Of a stretch of DNA of 32,420 bases, positions 22,558 through 29,324 are shown one piece after another (position 1 is the first letter of the stretch; the number at the start of each line of letters is the position of its first letter). The stretch lies in assembly GCA_005889085.1 (NCBI GenBank), contig VBDS01000011.1, positions 1 to 32,420 of the forward strand, in the 5' to 3' direction. The notes below the pieces were generated by a model. That model had not been told where the DNA came from and searched no databases. It saw only the letters and a list, made by a program, of their open reading frames with translations. A program made the position numbers and the translations under genes. The stretch is from Chloroflexota bacterium (lineage in GTDB: Bacteria > Chloroflexota > Dormibacteria > Dormibacterales > Dormibacteraceae).

Positions 22558-23504
22558 TGCCCGACAATCTAACCAGTGACAGAGGGTCTGGGCGGCGAAT
22601 CCTCGACGGATCTTCGCCGAGGCTCACAGCCCTGACCCTCGCACAGGCGCTGTTCATGGGCCTGCTGCAGGGCGCGAGCGAACTGTTCCCCGTTTCCTCG
22701 TTGGGCCACGCCGTGCTCGTGCCGAGCCTGCTGCACTGGAGCTTCAAGCAGTCCGACCCGTCGTTCTTGCCCTTCCTCGTCCTGCTCCACCTCGGCACGG
22801 CGACCGCTCTCCTCATCCTCTACCGCGACCAGTGGGTGGTGATCATTCGCGGATTTTTCGCGGCCGCGGTCCGGGGCAAGATCGAGAACGACGCGGAGCG
22901 TCTCGCCATGCTGCTCCTCGTCGGCACGATCCCGGCCGCCATCCTTGGCGTGTTCCTCGAGAGCCACATCAAGACGCTCTTCGCCAGCCCGTACGAGGCG
23001 GCCGGATTCCTCGTCGCCAACGGTGTGTTGATGCTGGGTTTCGAGTGGTTGCGACGGCGCGCCGAACGACGCGCGGCCGTGGCGGCCGGATCGCGCGCCG
23101 AACAGGAGGCACACTTTGCCCAGGCCGAGCGGATCAGCTTTCGCGCCGCGGCGATCGTCGGCGCCTGCCAGGCGCTTGCTTTCCTTCCCGGAATCTCACG
23201 CTCTGGCGTCACGATCGGGGGCGGACTCGTCGCCGGGCTCCGGCACGAGGAGGCGGCGCGGTTCTCATTTCTCCTGGCGACGCCCGTGATCCTGGGGGCG
23301 GGGATCATCGAGGTGCCCCAACTGTTCTCGAATGGAGTGCCGGTCGGTGAGTACCTCGCCGGCGCGGTGCTCTCCGGAATCGCCGCTTACGGCAGCGCAC
23401 GCTTTCTGCTGCGCTACTTCAGATCCGGCCGGCTCGACCCATACGGCTGGTACTGCATCGCCGCGGGGGCCCTCAGCCTCGCACTGTTAACCTTGAACGC
23501 GTGA
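22557..23504 (+). CDS. uppP: Undecaprenyl-diphosphate phosphatase (BacA/UppP)
   Basis: A polytopic membrane enzyme that recycles the C55 lipid carrier for peptidoglycan and other envelope polymers. The two signature motifs are LQGASELFPVSSLGH (residues 37-51, here ASELF where most have TEFLP) and LPGISRSGVTIGGG. About eight hydrophobic segments fit the family. A charged insertion (RRRAERRAAVAAGSRAEQE) splits the middle. TTG 22557 adds about 25 unlike residues. The family normally begins near LTLAQALFMG, where only CTG at 22632 is available, so the true start is uncertain. The stop overlaps the next gene as GTGA. Confidence 0.93.
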   Translation: MPDNLTSDRGSGRRILDGSSPRLTALTLAQALFMGLLQGASELFPVSSLGHAVLVPSLLHWSFKQSDPSFLPFLVLLHLGTATALLILYRDQWVVIIRGFFAAAVRGKIENDAERLAMLLLVGTIPAAILGVFLESHIKTLFASPYEAAGFLVANGVLMLGFEWLRRRAERRAAVAAGSRAEQEAHFAQAERISFRAAAIVGACQALAFLPGISRSGVTIGGGLVAGLRHEEAARFSFLLATPVILGAGIIEVPQLFSNGVPVGEYLAGAVLSGIAAYGSARFLLRYFRSGRLDPYGWYCIAAGALSLALLTLNA

Positions 23505-23701
23505 AATCGACACCAGTCGCGTACGGCATTTTGCTGGTAGGACTTCTCTGCGTGGTTGTGGCGATCTTGTATGCGTTGGGGATTCTGCAGCTATTCGCCT
23601 CGACCTCGTCCGGTCCTCACTACAAGCACGCGATTCTCTTCGGCGTCCTCGCGGTTGCGTGCTTCATCGCTTTCAACTTCGCCCGACCGAAGACTGTCTA
23701 G
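23501..23701 (+). CDS. Small two-helix membrane protein downstream of uppP
   Basis: 66 residues with two hydrophobic segments (YGILLVGLLCVVVAILYALG and AILFGVLAVACFIAFNFA) and a polar loop SSGPHYKHA. GTG 23501 overlaps the uppP stop (GTGA), so the two are translated together. Small proteins of this type are common in related genomes, but no function is known to me. The convergent FAD oxidoreductase ends 8 bases beyond. Confidence 0.78.
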   Translation: MKSTPVAYGILLVGLLCVVVAILYALGILQLFASTSSGPHYKHAILFGVLAVACFIAFNFARPKTV

Positions 23702-23709
23702 CCAGCTCT

Positions 23710-25227
23710 CTAACTAGCTGACACTCGCTCCGGAACCAGGCGGCCGGTGCCATCGCGCTCACCGACCCGGATGTCCTCGTGGTAGACGGCATCGGCGTTG
23801 ACCTTCCACGGGTCAAGCGGCGAACCGCTCGCGATATTTCGCGCCACGAGCAGCGCGGTCATCATCGAGTGGTCCTGGTTGTTGTACTTGTGCATGCCGT
23901 TGCGCCCGGCGAGATGCATGTTCGGTAGCGTGGTCGCGAGGTAGTCGCGCACGACAGCGACGTGCTCCTGATAGTTGTCGTCGTAGACCGGGTACGCCTT
24001 GTGCTGTCGGACCACGACTCCCTCGAAGATTTCGCCCGCGGCACAAATTCCGAGCCGGCCGAGCTCCTCAGTCGCCAGCGCGATGAGGTCAGCGTCTTTC
24101 ATCGTCCAGAGGCCGTCGCCCTCGAAACAAAAGTATTCGAGTCCAAGACAGGTCTTGGAGCGGTCGGGCACCATGTCCGGGCTCCAGTTCTTGAAGTTCT
24201 GAATCCGTCCCACCCGCACGCCCGGGTCGTGGATGTAGATCCAGTTGTCGGGAAATACGTTTGCACGGTCGATCATCAACGCGATGCTGATGAAGTCTCT
24301 GTAGGTCAGCGAATCCGCCGCCTTCCGAACTCTTTCCGGCGCGGGCGGGTCGAGCTTCGCCACCAGCTCGCGCATCGGAATGCTCGAGATGAAGTGTGTG
24401 CCACGGTGGGTCTCGGTCCTGCCGTCTTCCGTTCGTGTCGTCACCGATGTCGCGGCGCCATCCTCATGACTGATTTTTTCGACCGACCTCCCGAGCAGGA
24501 TGGGATGGCCTTTGGCCGCGCTGATCTCGGCCACCCGCTCCCACATCTGGCCTGGGCCAAGGCGGGGGTAGCGGAACTTGTCGATCAGCGTGGTGACGAT
24601 TTCGCCTCGACGTCCCGACCTGCGGCCCGGCCCAAGCGCCGTGCGGAGAACGACCCAGAGGTCAAGGCTCTTGATCCGTTGCGCCGCCCAGTCCGCGGAG
24701 AGCTCTTTCGTGCTGATGCCCCACACCTTTTCCGTGTAGGTCTTGAAGAAGATGCTGAAGAGGCGCGAACCGAACTGATTCCGCACCCAGTCTTCCAGGT
24801 TCCTCGGATTCTTTACCGGCTGAATCCTGGCTTGCGCGTAGCTGGCAAGGCAGCGGACGGCTTCGACCGGGCCGAGGTTCCAGAGCGCGTTGGCGGCTTT
24901 GATGGGGTAGGCGAAGAAGCGGCCGCGGTAGTAGATCCGCGAAAGACGGCCCCGAGTAAGCATCTCGTCACCGAGGATCTCAGTCCAGAGGGCCTCGACC
25001 TCCTCGTTCTTGGAGAAGAAACGGTGGCCTCCGATGTCGAACCGGTATCCCCTGTGCTCGACCGTCCGGGCCAGGCCGCCGACCTGCAGTGGGTCCTTTT
25101 CGACCACGGTGACCGGCACGTCGTGCTTCAGCAGCTCATACGTGGCGGTGAGCCCCGCGGGGCCCGCCCCGAGGACGACGACGTGCTTGCGTTCGCCGCT
25201 GGCGATCAAAGTGGCCACAAGTATCAA
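23710..25227 (-). CDS. FAD-dependent amine-oxidase/UDP-galactopyranose mutase-like oxidoreductase
   Basis: 505 residues. The N-terminal Rossmann FAD site is HVVVLGAGPAGLTATYEL, followed by VGGLARTVEHRGYRFDIGGHRFFSK, typical of the protoporphyrinogen-oxidase / UDP-galactopyranose-mutase-like group. The C-terminal FAD contact is MHLAGRNGMHKYNNQDHSMMTAL. Its real substrate is unknown; members often sit near envelope-polysaccharide genes, and uppP is close by but convergent. TTG 25227, GTG 25218 and TTG 25209 are all possible starts and the conserved region begins at about residue 14. It starts 9 bases after the RHH-like gene, so it could be the last gene of the 23.7-27.9 kb unit. Confidence 0.87.
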   Translation of the reverse strand: MILVATLIASGERKHVVVLGAGPAGLTATYELLKHDVPVTVVEKDPLQVGGLARTVEHRGYRFDIGGHRFFSKNEEVEALWTEILGDEMLTRGRLSRIYYRGRFFAYPIKAANALWNLGPVEAVRCLASYAQARIQPVKNPRNLEDWVRNQFGSRLFSIFFKTYTEKVWGISTKELSADWAAQRIKSLDLWVVLRTALGPGRRSGRRGEIVTTLIDKFRYPRLGPGQMWERVAEISAAKGHPILLGRSVEKISHEDGAATSVTTRTEDGRTETHRGTHFISSIPMRELVAKLDPPAPERVRKAADSLTYRDFISIALMIDRANVFPDNWIYIHDPGVRVGRIQNFKNWSPDMVPDRSKTCLGLEYFCFEGDGLWTMKDADLIALATEELGRLGICAAGEIFEGVVVRQHKAYPVYDDNYQEHVAVVRDYLATTLPNMHLAGRNGMHKYNNQDHSMMTALLVARNIASGSPLDPWKVNADAVYHEDIRVGERDGTGRLVPERVSAS

Positions 25228-25236
25228 CGGGACTAA

Positions 25237-25743
25237 CTAGTTCTTTGGTCCCTTACTGCGAACTTCGTCCACTTTCACGAGGGCATCCCGGAGGCCCTTG
25301 ATCCAGTCGGCCTGGTGCATGCCGACCAGGCGCACGCACCACGCAAGAGCCTCGCTGCGGCTCCGGGCGACCCCTCCGGCGACCAGGGTGTCCAGGATGG
25401 CGCGTTCGGGCATCCGGAGCCGTGTCATGACCGGGACGCTCAGCGTGGTGAACACCTTGACCTCGTCGCCGCACCGGGCTCCCCACGCGACCTTGCGCCG
25501 GAACTGGCGTTCGGCCTCGCGGGCGATCCGGATCCGGTCGTCCCTGGTCTCTTCACGGAAGCGCTCGATCCGGGCCGCCCTGGCGGCGGCCAGAGCCTCC
25601 TCGGAAGTGCCCGCGGCAAGCTCCACGTCCGGGAGCGTGCCGATCACGAGGATCTCCTCCCCGTCCGCTGAAACGTCGGGCGGGCCGGCAAACCAACCGG
25701 ATGGGATGCGGGAGGCAAACCAGCTGCGGACGTCCTCGGGCAT
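25237..25743 (-). CDS. Unknown protein with possible ribbon-helix-helix-like C-terminus
   Basis: 168 residues. A central charged helix (about residues 45-85, Ala/Arg/Glu-rich, possible coiled coil) precedes a strand-helix-helix segment, VMTRLRMPERAILDTLVAGG and then ARSRSEALAWCVRLV. That segment has the pattern of a CopG/RHH DNA-binding unit, though without a second clear match. The N-terminus (SWFASRIPSGWFAGPPDVSADGEEILVIGTLP split) is not recognised. ATG 25743 lies downstream of SSB on the same strand, separated by 78 bases that contain a palindrome. If DNA binding, it would fit the SSB/transfer-like neighbours; this is inference. Confidence 0.65.
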   Translation of the reverse strand: MPEDVRSWFASRIPSGWFAGPPDVSADGEEILVIGTLPDVELAAGTSEEALAAARAARIERFREETRDDRIRIAREAERQFRRKVAWGARCGDEVKVFTTLSVPVMTRLRMPERAILDTLVAGGVARSRSEALAWCVRLVGMHQADWIKGLRDALVKVDEVRSKGPKN

Positions 25744-25765
25744 TGATTACAACGTTACAGCCTAC

Positions 25766-25779
25766 CCCCATGTATGGGG
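25766..25779. repeat. Perfect short palindrome between SSB and the downstream gene
   Basis: CCCCAT and ATGGGG flank a GT centre. It lies 23 bases upstream of the start at 25743 on the minus strand. No T-run follows in either direction, so an operator is more likely than a terminator. A regulator is unknown; the RHH-like product of the adjacent gene would be a natural candidate. Confidence 0.35.
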
Positions 25780-25821
25780 AGATGGCGCGGGAGCGTCAGA
25801 GGGGCGCCGCCGGAGGGCGGC

Positions 25822-26169
25822 TTACGCCGCCGCCTCCTGCGGCTTTGGACCGAGCGGTTTCAGGCTGTCAACCACGATCTCGGTCCGCGATCGCTTCTGG
25901 CCGGCAGTGTCCTCCCAGGTGTTTGTCTGAAGCCTTCCGTCGGCGTAAACGAGCCTGCCCTTGTGGAGGTACTGGCCTGCGAACTCGGCCGTCTTGCCGA
26001 ACGCCACCAGGTGGTGGAACTCGGTCTGCTCCCGCGCCTTGCCCTCGTCGTCCTTGCCGATGTACGTGTGGGTGGCGAGCCGCAGCTTGGCGACGTAGGT
26101 GCCTTTGGGCGTCGCCTTGACCTCTGGATCCGCCGCCAGGTTGCCGATAAGAGTGACTCTGTTGATCAT
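25822..26169 (-). CDS. ssb: Single-stranded DNA-binding protein, short form without acidic tail
   Basis: A 115-residue OB-fold protein that coats single-stranded DNA. Family blocks are MINRVTLIGNLAADPEVK, YVAKLRLATHT, EFHHLVAFGKTAEFAGQYLHKGRLVYADGRL (split) and TEIVVDSLKPLG. It ends QEAAA and lacks the Gly/Pro linker and acidic DDxPF tail that recruit replication partners, resembling accessory SsbB-type proteins used in natural transformation or plasmid systems rather than the main replicative SSB. GGAGGTGATGCG before ATG 26169 is a strong ribosome binding site. It lies 64 bases after the M23 gene on the same strand. Confidence 0.92.
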   Translation of the reverse strand: MINRVTLIGNLAADPEVKATPKGTYVAKLRLATHTYIGKDDEGKAREQTEFHHLVAFGKTAEFAGQYLHKGRLVYADGRLQTNTWEDTAGQKRSRTEIVVDSLKPLGPKPQEAAA

Positions 26170-26233
26170 CGCATCACCTCCGTGAAATTGGCTCCAGGCT
26201 AGGGTCGGGCGCCCCGGGCGCCAACCCAGGTTG

Positions 26234-26719
26234 TTAAGAGTCGAGAAACGTCGCAGGGTCGACTGGGCGGCCGTCGACATTGACCTGCAGGTGGACGTGT
26301 GGGCCCGTCGCAAGACCGGTGGCCCCGAGCAGGCCAATGACCTGCCCTGGTGCAACCGTCTGACCAGCGGCGATCCGAAACGCCGCGAGGTGGCAATACA
26401 GGATGCGGACGTGCGCGTCGACCGTAACGACGACGAAGTTGCCGGCTCCGGCCGGGTCGAAGCCAGGGAACGCTATCCCCTCGGTCGCCGAATGCACCTC
26501 GGTCCCTTCCCGAGCCGCGAGGTCGATCCCAGTGTGGATGTGGTGCCAGGGACAGAGCGGGTCGAATGGTTCCAGGTCCAGCGTGCTGCAGCCGAAGGGC
26601 TGGGTGATGGTGGCTCCTATGACGACGCTGCCCACCGGAAGCCGGACATGGGTCGGCACCTGCGTCGCGGTCACGAGCCAGACCGTGACCGCCAGCGCGG
26701 CGATGGCGAGAAGACGCAC
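26234..26719 (-). CDS. M23-family metallo-endopeptidase, membrane-anchored or secreted
   Basis: 161 residues. An N-terminal hydrophobic segment (LLAIAALAVTVWLVTATQV, residues 3-21) acts as signal peptide or anchor. The LytM/M23 zinc site is complete: His62 and Asp66 in HTGIDLAA, the catalytic His110 in YCHLA and His141/His143 in GPHVHLQV. It should cut peptidoglycan cross-links outside the membrane. GTG 26719 follows the VirB6-like stop with no gap, so the two are co-translated; a wall hydrolase next to a transfer-channel-like protein is the arrangement used by type IV secretion systems to open the wall. Confidence 0.88.
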   Translation of the reverse strand: MRLLAIAALAVTVWLVTATQVPTHVRLPVGSVVIGATITQPFGCSTLDLEPFDPLCPWHHIHTGIDLAAREGTEVHSATEGIAFPGFDPAGAGNFVVVTVDAHVRILYCHLAAFRIAAGQTVAPGQVIGLLGATGLATGPHVHLQVNVDGRPVDPATFLDS

Positions 26720-27604
26720 CTAAGCCTTGGCCAGCGCGTGCCCGATGTGGACGAAAGATGTATGGACGATCGACTCGAGCTTGTGGGCGGCCTTTTCCGT
26801 CCCGCCCATCGCTCCCGGCACCTTGAAAACGACCAGCAGAGAGGCGAGCGCGAACAGATGGTGGACGGGGCTCACACCGTCGTGCTCCAGCGCAAAGCCG
26901 ATCGACAGGACGAATAGCTGCGCCGGCTGCATGAAGAGATTGGTCGCGAAATGGGACATCCACATCTTCGAGAGGTGGTTCGTCTCGGGCAGCATGAAGA
27001 GCAGCGCGGCAAGGGGCGCGGTGATCGCAAGTACGATGAGCACCGCGTAGCGGACCAGGTAGCTGATCGCCAGCGCGCCATAGCCCGCGGCAAGTGCTCC
27101 GGTCGTGATCACCTCCCACGTGCCCTCGTTGGCGTTGTGCGCGATCCCCGCGGCGAGGGTGGAGAGATCGTCGTGCGTGCTGAAGCTCTGCACCGCCTGG
27201 CTCATCGCATTGGCGGCGCCCACACCCATCTGGAACATCGGCATCGCGAAGTTGATCAGCACCACGGCCATGAAGAGCCTCGGCAGCAAGATGCGCGCCG
27301 TGTACTGGGTGAAGAGGCCGTGGCCCCACATGATTCGGTACGAGGCCCACAAGGCGATGAGGACCAGCGCCGCGTCCGCGACGAGCTGCACCTTCGGTTC
27401 GAAGCGCTGGATGGCGGCGGCGTTCACGAAGTCGCCGCCCGTTTCGAGGTCGGTCGTGCTGAGGATGAACTTGAACCAGACGTTGAGCAGCAGCCCGACG
27501 CTGTCGTCGAGCATCTTGGCGAGGATCAGGTTCGGATGGACGATGGTGTAGAGGTAGCCGTCGATCCTGCTCAGCTCGACATAGAGCTCATGGAGCCAGT
27601 CCAT
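26720..27604 (-). CDS. VirB6/TrbL-like polytopic membrane protein
   Basis: 294 residues with about six hydrophobic segments (near residues 30-48, 74-95, 103-125, 168-205 as two, 222-240 and 246-265) and a periplasm-type loop rich in His, Asp and Asn (VQSFSTHDDLSTLAAGIAHN). The size, the central paired helices ending in LAALLFMLPE and the conserved-looking FMQPAQLFVLSIG resemble TrbL/VirB6 inner-membrane channel components of conjugation systems. Sequence similarity is structural rather than motif-based, so the assignment is tentative. ATG 27604 lies 3 bases after the VirB2-like stop, and the M23 gene follows directly. Confidence 0.6.
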   Translation of the reverse strand: MDWLHELYVELSRIDGYLYTIVHPNLILAKMLDDSVGLLLNVWFKFILSTTDLETGGDFVNAAAIQRFEPKVQLVADAALVLIALWASYRIMWGHGLFTQYTARILLPRLFMAVVLINFAMPMFQMGVGAANAMSQAVQSFSTHDDLSTLAAGIAHNANEGTWEVITTGALAAGYGALAISYLVRYAVLIVLAITAPLAALLFMLPETNHLSKMWMSHFATNLFMQPAQLFVLSIGFALEHDGVSPVHHLFALASLLVVFKVPGAMGGTEKAAHKLESIVHTSFVHIGHALAKA

Positions 27605-27607
27605 CGA

Positions 27608-27871
27608 TCAGTGCGAGTTCGGCACCGAGCTGGTGAGGATTCCGACCAGCGAGCTCGCCACCTCGACGCCGATCGTGCCGACGACGATGCGCTGGATCCA
27701 CTGCTTGGCCGCGAGCGCGGACTTCGTCTCCACGGCCGTGATCTTCCAGATGAACGCGAAGATGAACGCGAGAGCGCCGATGGATCCGACGAGCGCCTGG
27801 CCGATGTGAATCCACGTGTTGATCAGGTTGACGATGGGCGTGATGTCGGGTTCGCCGGTGAGAAAAACCAT
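27608..27871 (-). CDS. VirB2/TrbC pilin-like or holin-like small membrane protein
   Basis: 87 residues with two hydrophobic segments (ALVGSIGALAFIFAFIWKI and IVVGTIGVEVASSLVGIL) joined by a basic loop containing AAKQWIQR. This layout, including the GxxG-rich second helix, matches VirB2/TrbC pilin subunits, although the N-terminus lacks a long cleavable signal. A holin-like pore is the alternative. ATG 27871 has GGAGG 5 bases upstream, and that site is sequestered in a predicted hairpin. It leads the minus-strand module with the VirB6-like, M23 and SSB genes. Confidence 0.55.
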   Translation of the reverse strand: MVFLTGEPDITPIVNLINTWIHIGQALVGSIGALAFIFAFIWKITAVETKSALAAKQWIQRIVVGTIGVEVASSLVGILTSSVPNSH

Positions 27872-27873
27872 GT

Positions 27874-27918
27874 GCGCCTCCAGCCTTTTCGGGGCAAGTT
27901 ACCCGGCCCCGGAGGCGC
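27874..27918 (-). promoter_or_regulatory. Hairpin that would mask the ribosome binding site of the VirB2-like gene
   Basis: In the minus-strand mRNA, GCGCCTCC (genomic 27918-27911) pairs perfectly with GGAGGCGC (27881-27874), which contains the Shine-Dalgarno. GGGGC (27910-27906) then pairs with GCCCC (27895-27891), giving 13 pairs in two blocks with a 9-base bulge on one side and a 10-base loop. Translation of the whole module could be off until the stem opens. Confidence 0.55.
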
Positions 27919-28058
27919 GCGAAAACCCAGCCTGTTAACGAATCATGGAGGTCCAGCCGGCCCCCAGCGATGTCGATTCCGCACGTCTTGCGCAAACATC
28001 GTTTGGATTCGCGCGAGAGGAGCTTTCTGAACAAGACGCGCGTAAAACCGGCGATCCG

Positions 28059-29222
28059 CTAGCGAGACTTCGTTCGCGCCTCGACTCCGTCGAGCAGGAT
28101 CTCGAGGGCTGATGCCGGCTTCCCCTTTGGCTGCGGTTCGGCCGGCGGCGGTTCGACCCGCTCGATTTTCGGTGCGTTTGTGCCGAGCTGGAAGTCCACG
28201 ACTCCGCCGCTGATCTCGAGCTCATAGCGATCGCGGGCGTTTTCCGCGCCCTCGCTCTGCCAGTGGATGTCGGTGACCACGACCTTGGTCGAGAAGTCGT
28301 CCAGCTTCAGCTTCAGCGTTCCGGGGTGGACGTTGACGACGACCGCGGTTCCGCGTGGCCGCTGGATCGAGACGTTGACCACGCCGCTCGAGATGTGGAT
28401 CGGCACCACGCCTCTGGGTTCTGGAAGAAAGCACTGCACGTTCGCGGCGCCGCTGTCGACGTGGATCCCACGCACGTCGAGCCCGCCGATATCGAGGACC
28501 GTGTTCCAGGTCGGAGCCTGCACCTTGAAGCGCCAGGGCCGTCGCGGGTTGAGCTCGATCTCACCCCGCCCCACTCCGCGCAGGCGCCGTACCACCACCT
28601 GCTCCCCTCGCACCACCGCCGGCGCGGCGGCGGCCTGGTCGTGCGGCACCCGGATCATCGACTGCATGTCCACGGTTCCCGCACGGAGCATCACTCCGCG
28701 CGATCCGCTGTCGATCGCGATCGACGCCACGTCACCGCCGCTCGGGAATACGGGGCTTTCCTCGTGCGTCCGCCGTGAGATCACGGAGGTCATCACCATG
28801 AGCGCGACGTCGCCGGCTTCCGCCGCCTGCAAGCCCGCCGCCTGAAGCTGGGATTTCAGGTCGGCGAACGTGTCGCTGCGCTCGAGCGCCTCGGGCACCT
28901 CGAGCAGGATGCGGTCGGCGTCCTTCTGTGCGTTCACGGACGTGCCCAGCGCCGCTCCGATCGCCAGCACGCTTTGCCGCCAGGCGCCGCTCCTGCGCGG
29001 CCGGCCGACGCGCTCGAGGATCGATTCCGCCAGCAGTTCCAGCAGCTCGCCGCGGTCGCGCACATGCCAGTAGAGCGAGGAGGCCTTGACCTCCAGCCGG
29101 TCTGCGAGGGCGCGCATCGAAAGCCCTTCCAGGCCCTCCTCGTTGATCAATTCCAAGGCGGAATCGACGAGCCGCTCCCGGGTCAGGCCGCGCTGCCTCT
29201 CTTCTTCAGGGCTCACTTGCAT
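28059..29222 (-). CDS. TetR/AcrR-type regulator fused to a beta-rich C-terminal domain
   Basis: 387 residues, about twice a normal TetR (190-220). Residues 10-60 are the TetR DNA-binding domain (LSMRALADRLEVKASSLYWHVRDRGELLELL), and helices continue to about 160. Residues 165-360 form a repetitive beta pattern of alternating hydrophobic strands with Gly/Asp turns (for example DIGGLDVRGIHVDSGAANVQ and HISSGVVNVSIQRPRG), resembling DUF4097-like or adhesin-like beta domains. The tail is Pro/Lys-rich. ATG 29222 has AGAGGAG upstream. It is divergent from a methyltransferase-MFS operon, and two copies of a palindrome lie between, so it probably represses that operon and itself. The role of the beta domain (ligand sensing or partner binding) is unknown. 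Confidence 0.85.
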   Translation of the reverse strand: MQVSPEEERQRGLTRERLVDSALELINEEGLEGLSMRALADRLEVKASSLYWHVRDRGELLELLAESILERVGRPRRSGAWRQSVLAIGAALGTSVNAQKDADRILLEVPEALERSDTFADLKSQLQAAGLQAAEAGDVALMVMTSVISRRTHEESPVFPSGGDVASIAIDSGSRGVMLRAGTVDMQSMIRVPHDQAAAAPAVVRGEQVVVRRLRGVGRGEIELNPRRPWRFKVQAPTWNTVLDIGGLDVRGIHVDSGAANVQCFLPEPRGVVPIHISSGVVNVSIQRPRGTAVVVNVHPGTLKLKLDDFSTKVVVTDIHWQSEGAENARDRYELEISGGVVDFQLGTNAPKIERVEPPPAEPQPKGKPASALEILLDGVEARTKSR

Positions 29223-29251
29223 TGATTCTCCTCTAATTCTTGTAGTGGTAC

Positions 29252-29281
29252 TTGCAATCCTAACGGTGTTAGGGGTATTCT
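29252..29281 (+). promoter_or_regulatory. Candidate promoter of the methyltransferase-MFS operon
   Basis: TTGCAA (29252-29257) and TATTCT (29276-29281) form a -35/-10 pair with an 18-base spacer. The spacer is almost wholly occupied by the first operator palindrome, a position that would block RNA polymerase when bound. Confidence 0.55.
29259..29273. promoter_or_regulatory. Operator 1 for the TetR-type regulator (inferred)
   Basis: CCTAACGGTGTTAGG has perfect 6-base inverted arms around a 3-base centre. The core CTAAC-N3-GTTAG recurs 36 bases away (centre to centre). Size and symmetry fit a TetR dimer site. Confidence 0.75.
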
Positions 29282-29294
29282 ACCGCCATTGGCA

Positions 29295-29309
29295 CCTAAC
29301 AGCGTTAGA
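29295..29309. promoter_or_regulatory. Operator 2 for the TetR-type regulator (inferred)
   Basis: CCTAACAGCGTTAGA repeats the core CTAAC-N3-GTTAG with a different centre, conserving the arms but not the spacer, as expected for a protein-binding site. It lies just upstream of the AAAGGAG ribosome binding site of the methyltransferase, where a bound dimer would block elongation. Confidence 0.75.
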
Positions 29310-29324
29310 TAAAGGAGAAGCAAG

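Noticed and set aside
25766-25779. Intrinsic terminator after SSB
   Set aside because: The stem is only 6 pairs with a 2-base loop and no T-run follows in either direction.
27872-28058. Known riboswitch (cyclic di-AMP or cyclic di-GMP class) upstream of the M23-containing module
   Set aside because: I could not align the conserved core sequences of either class; only the simple masking hairpin is supported.
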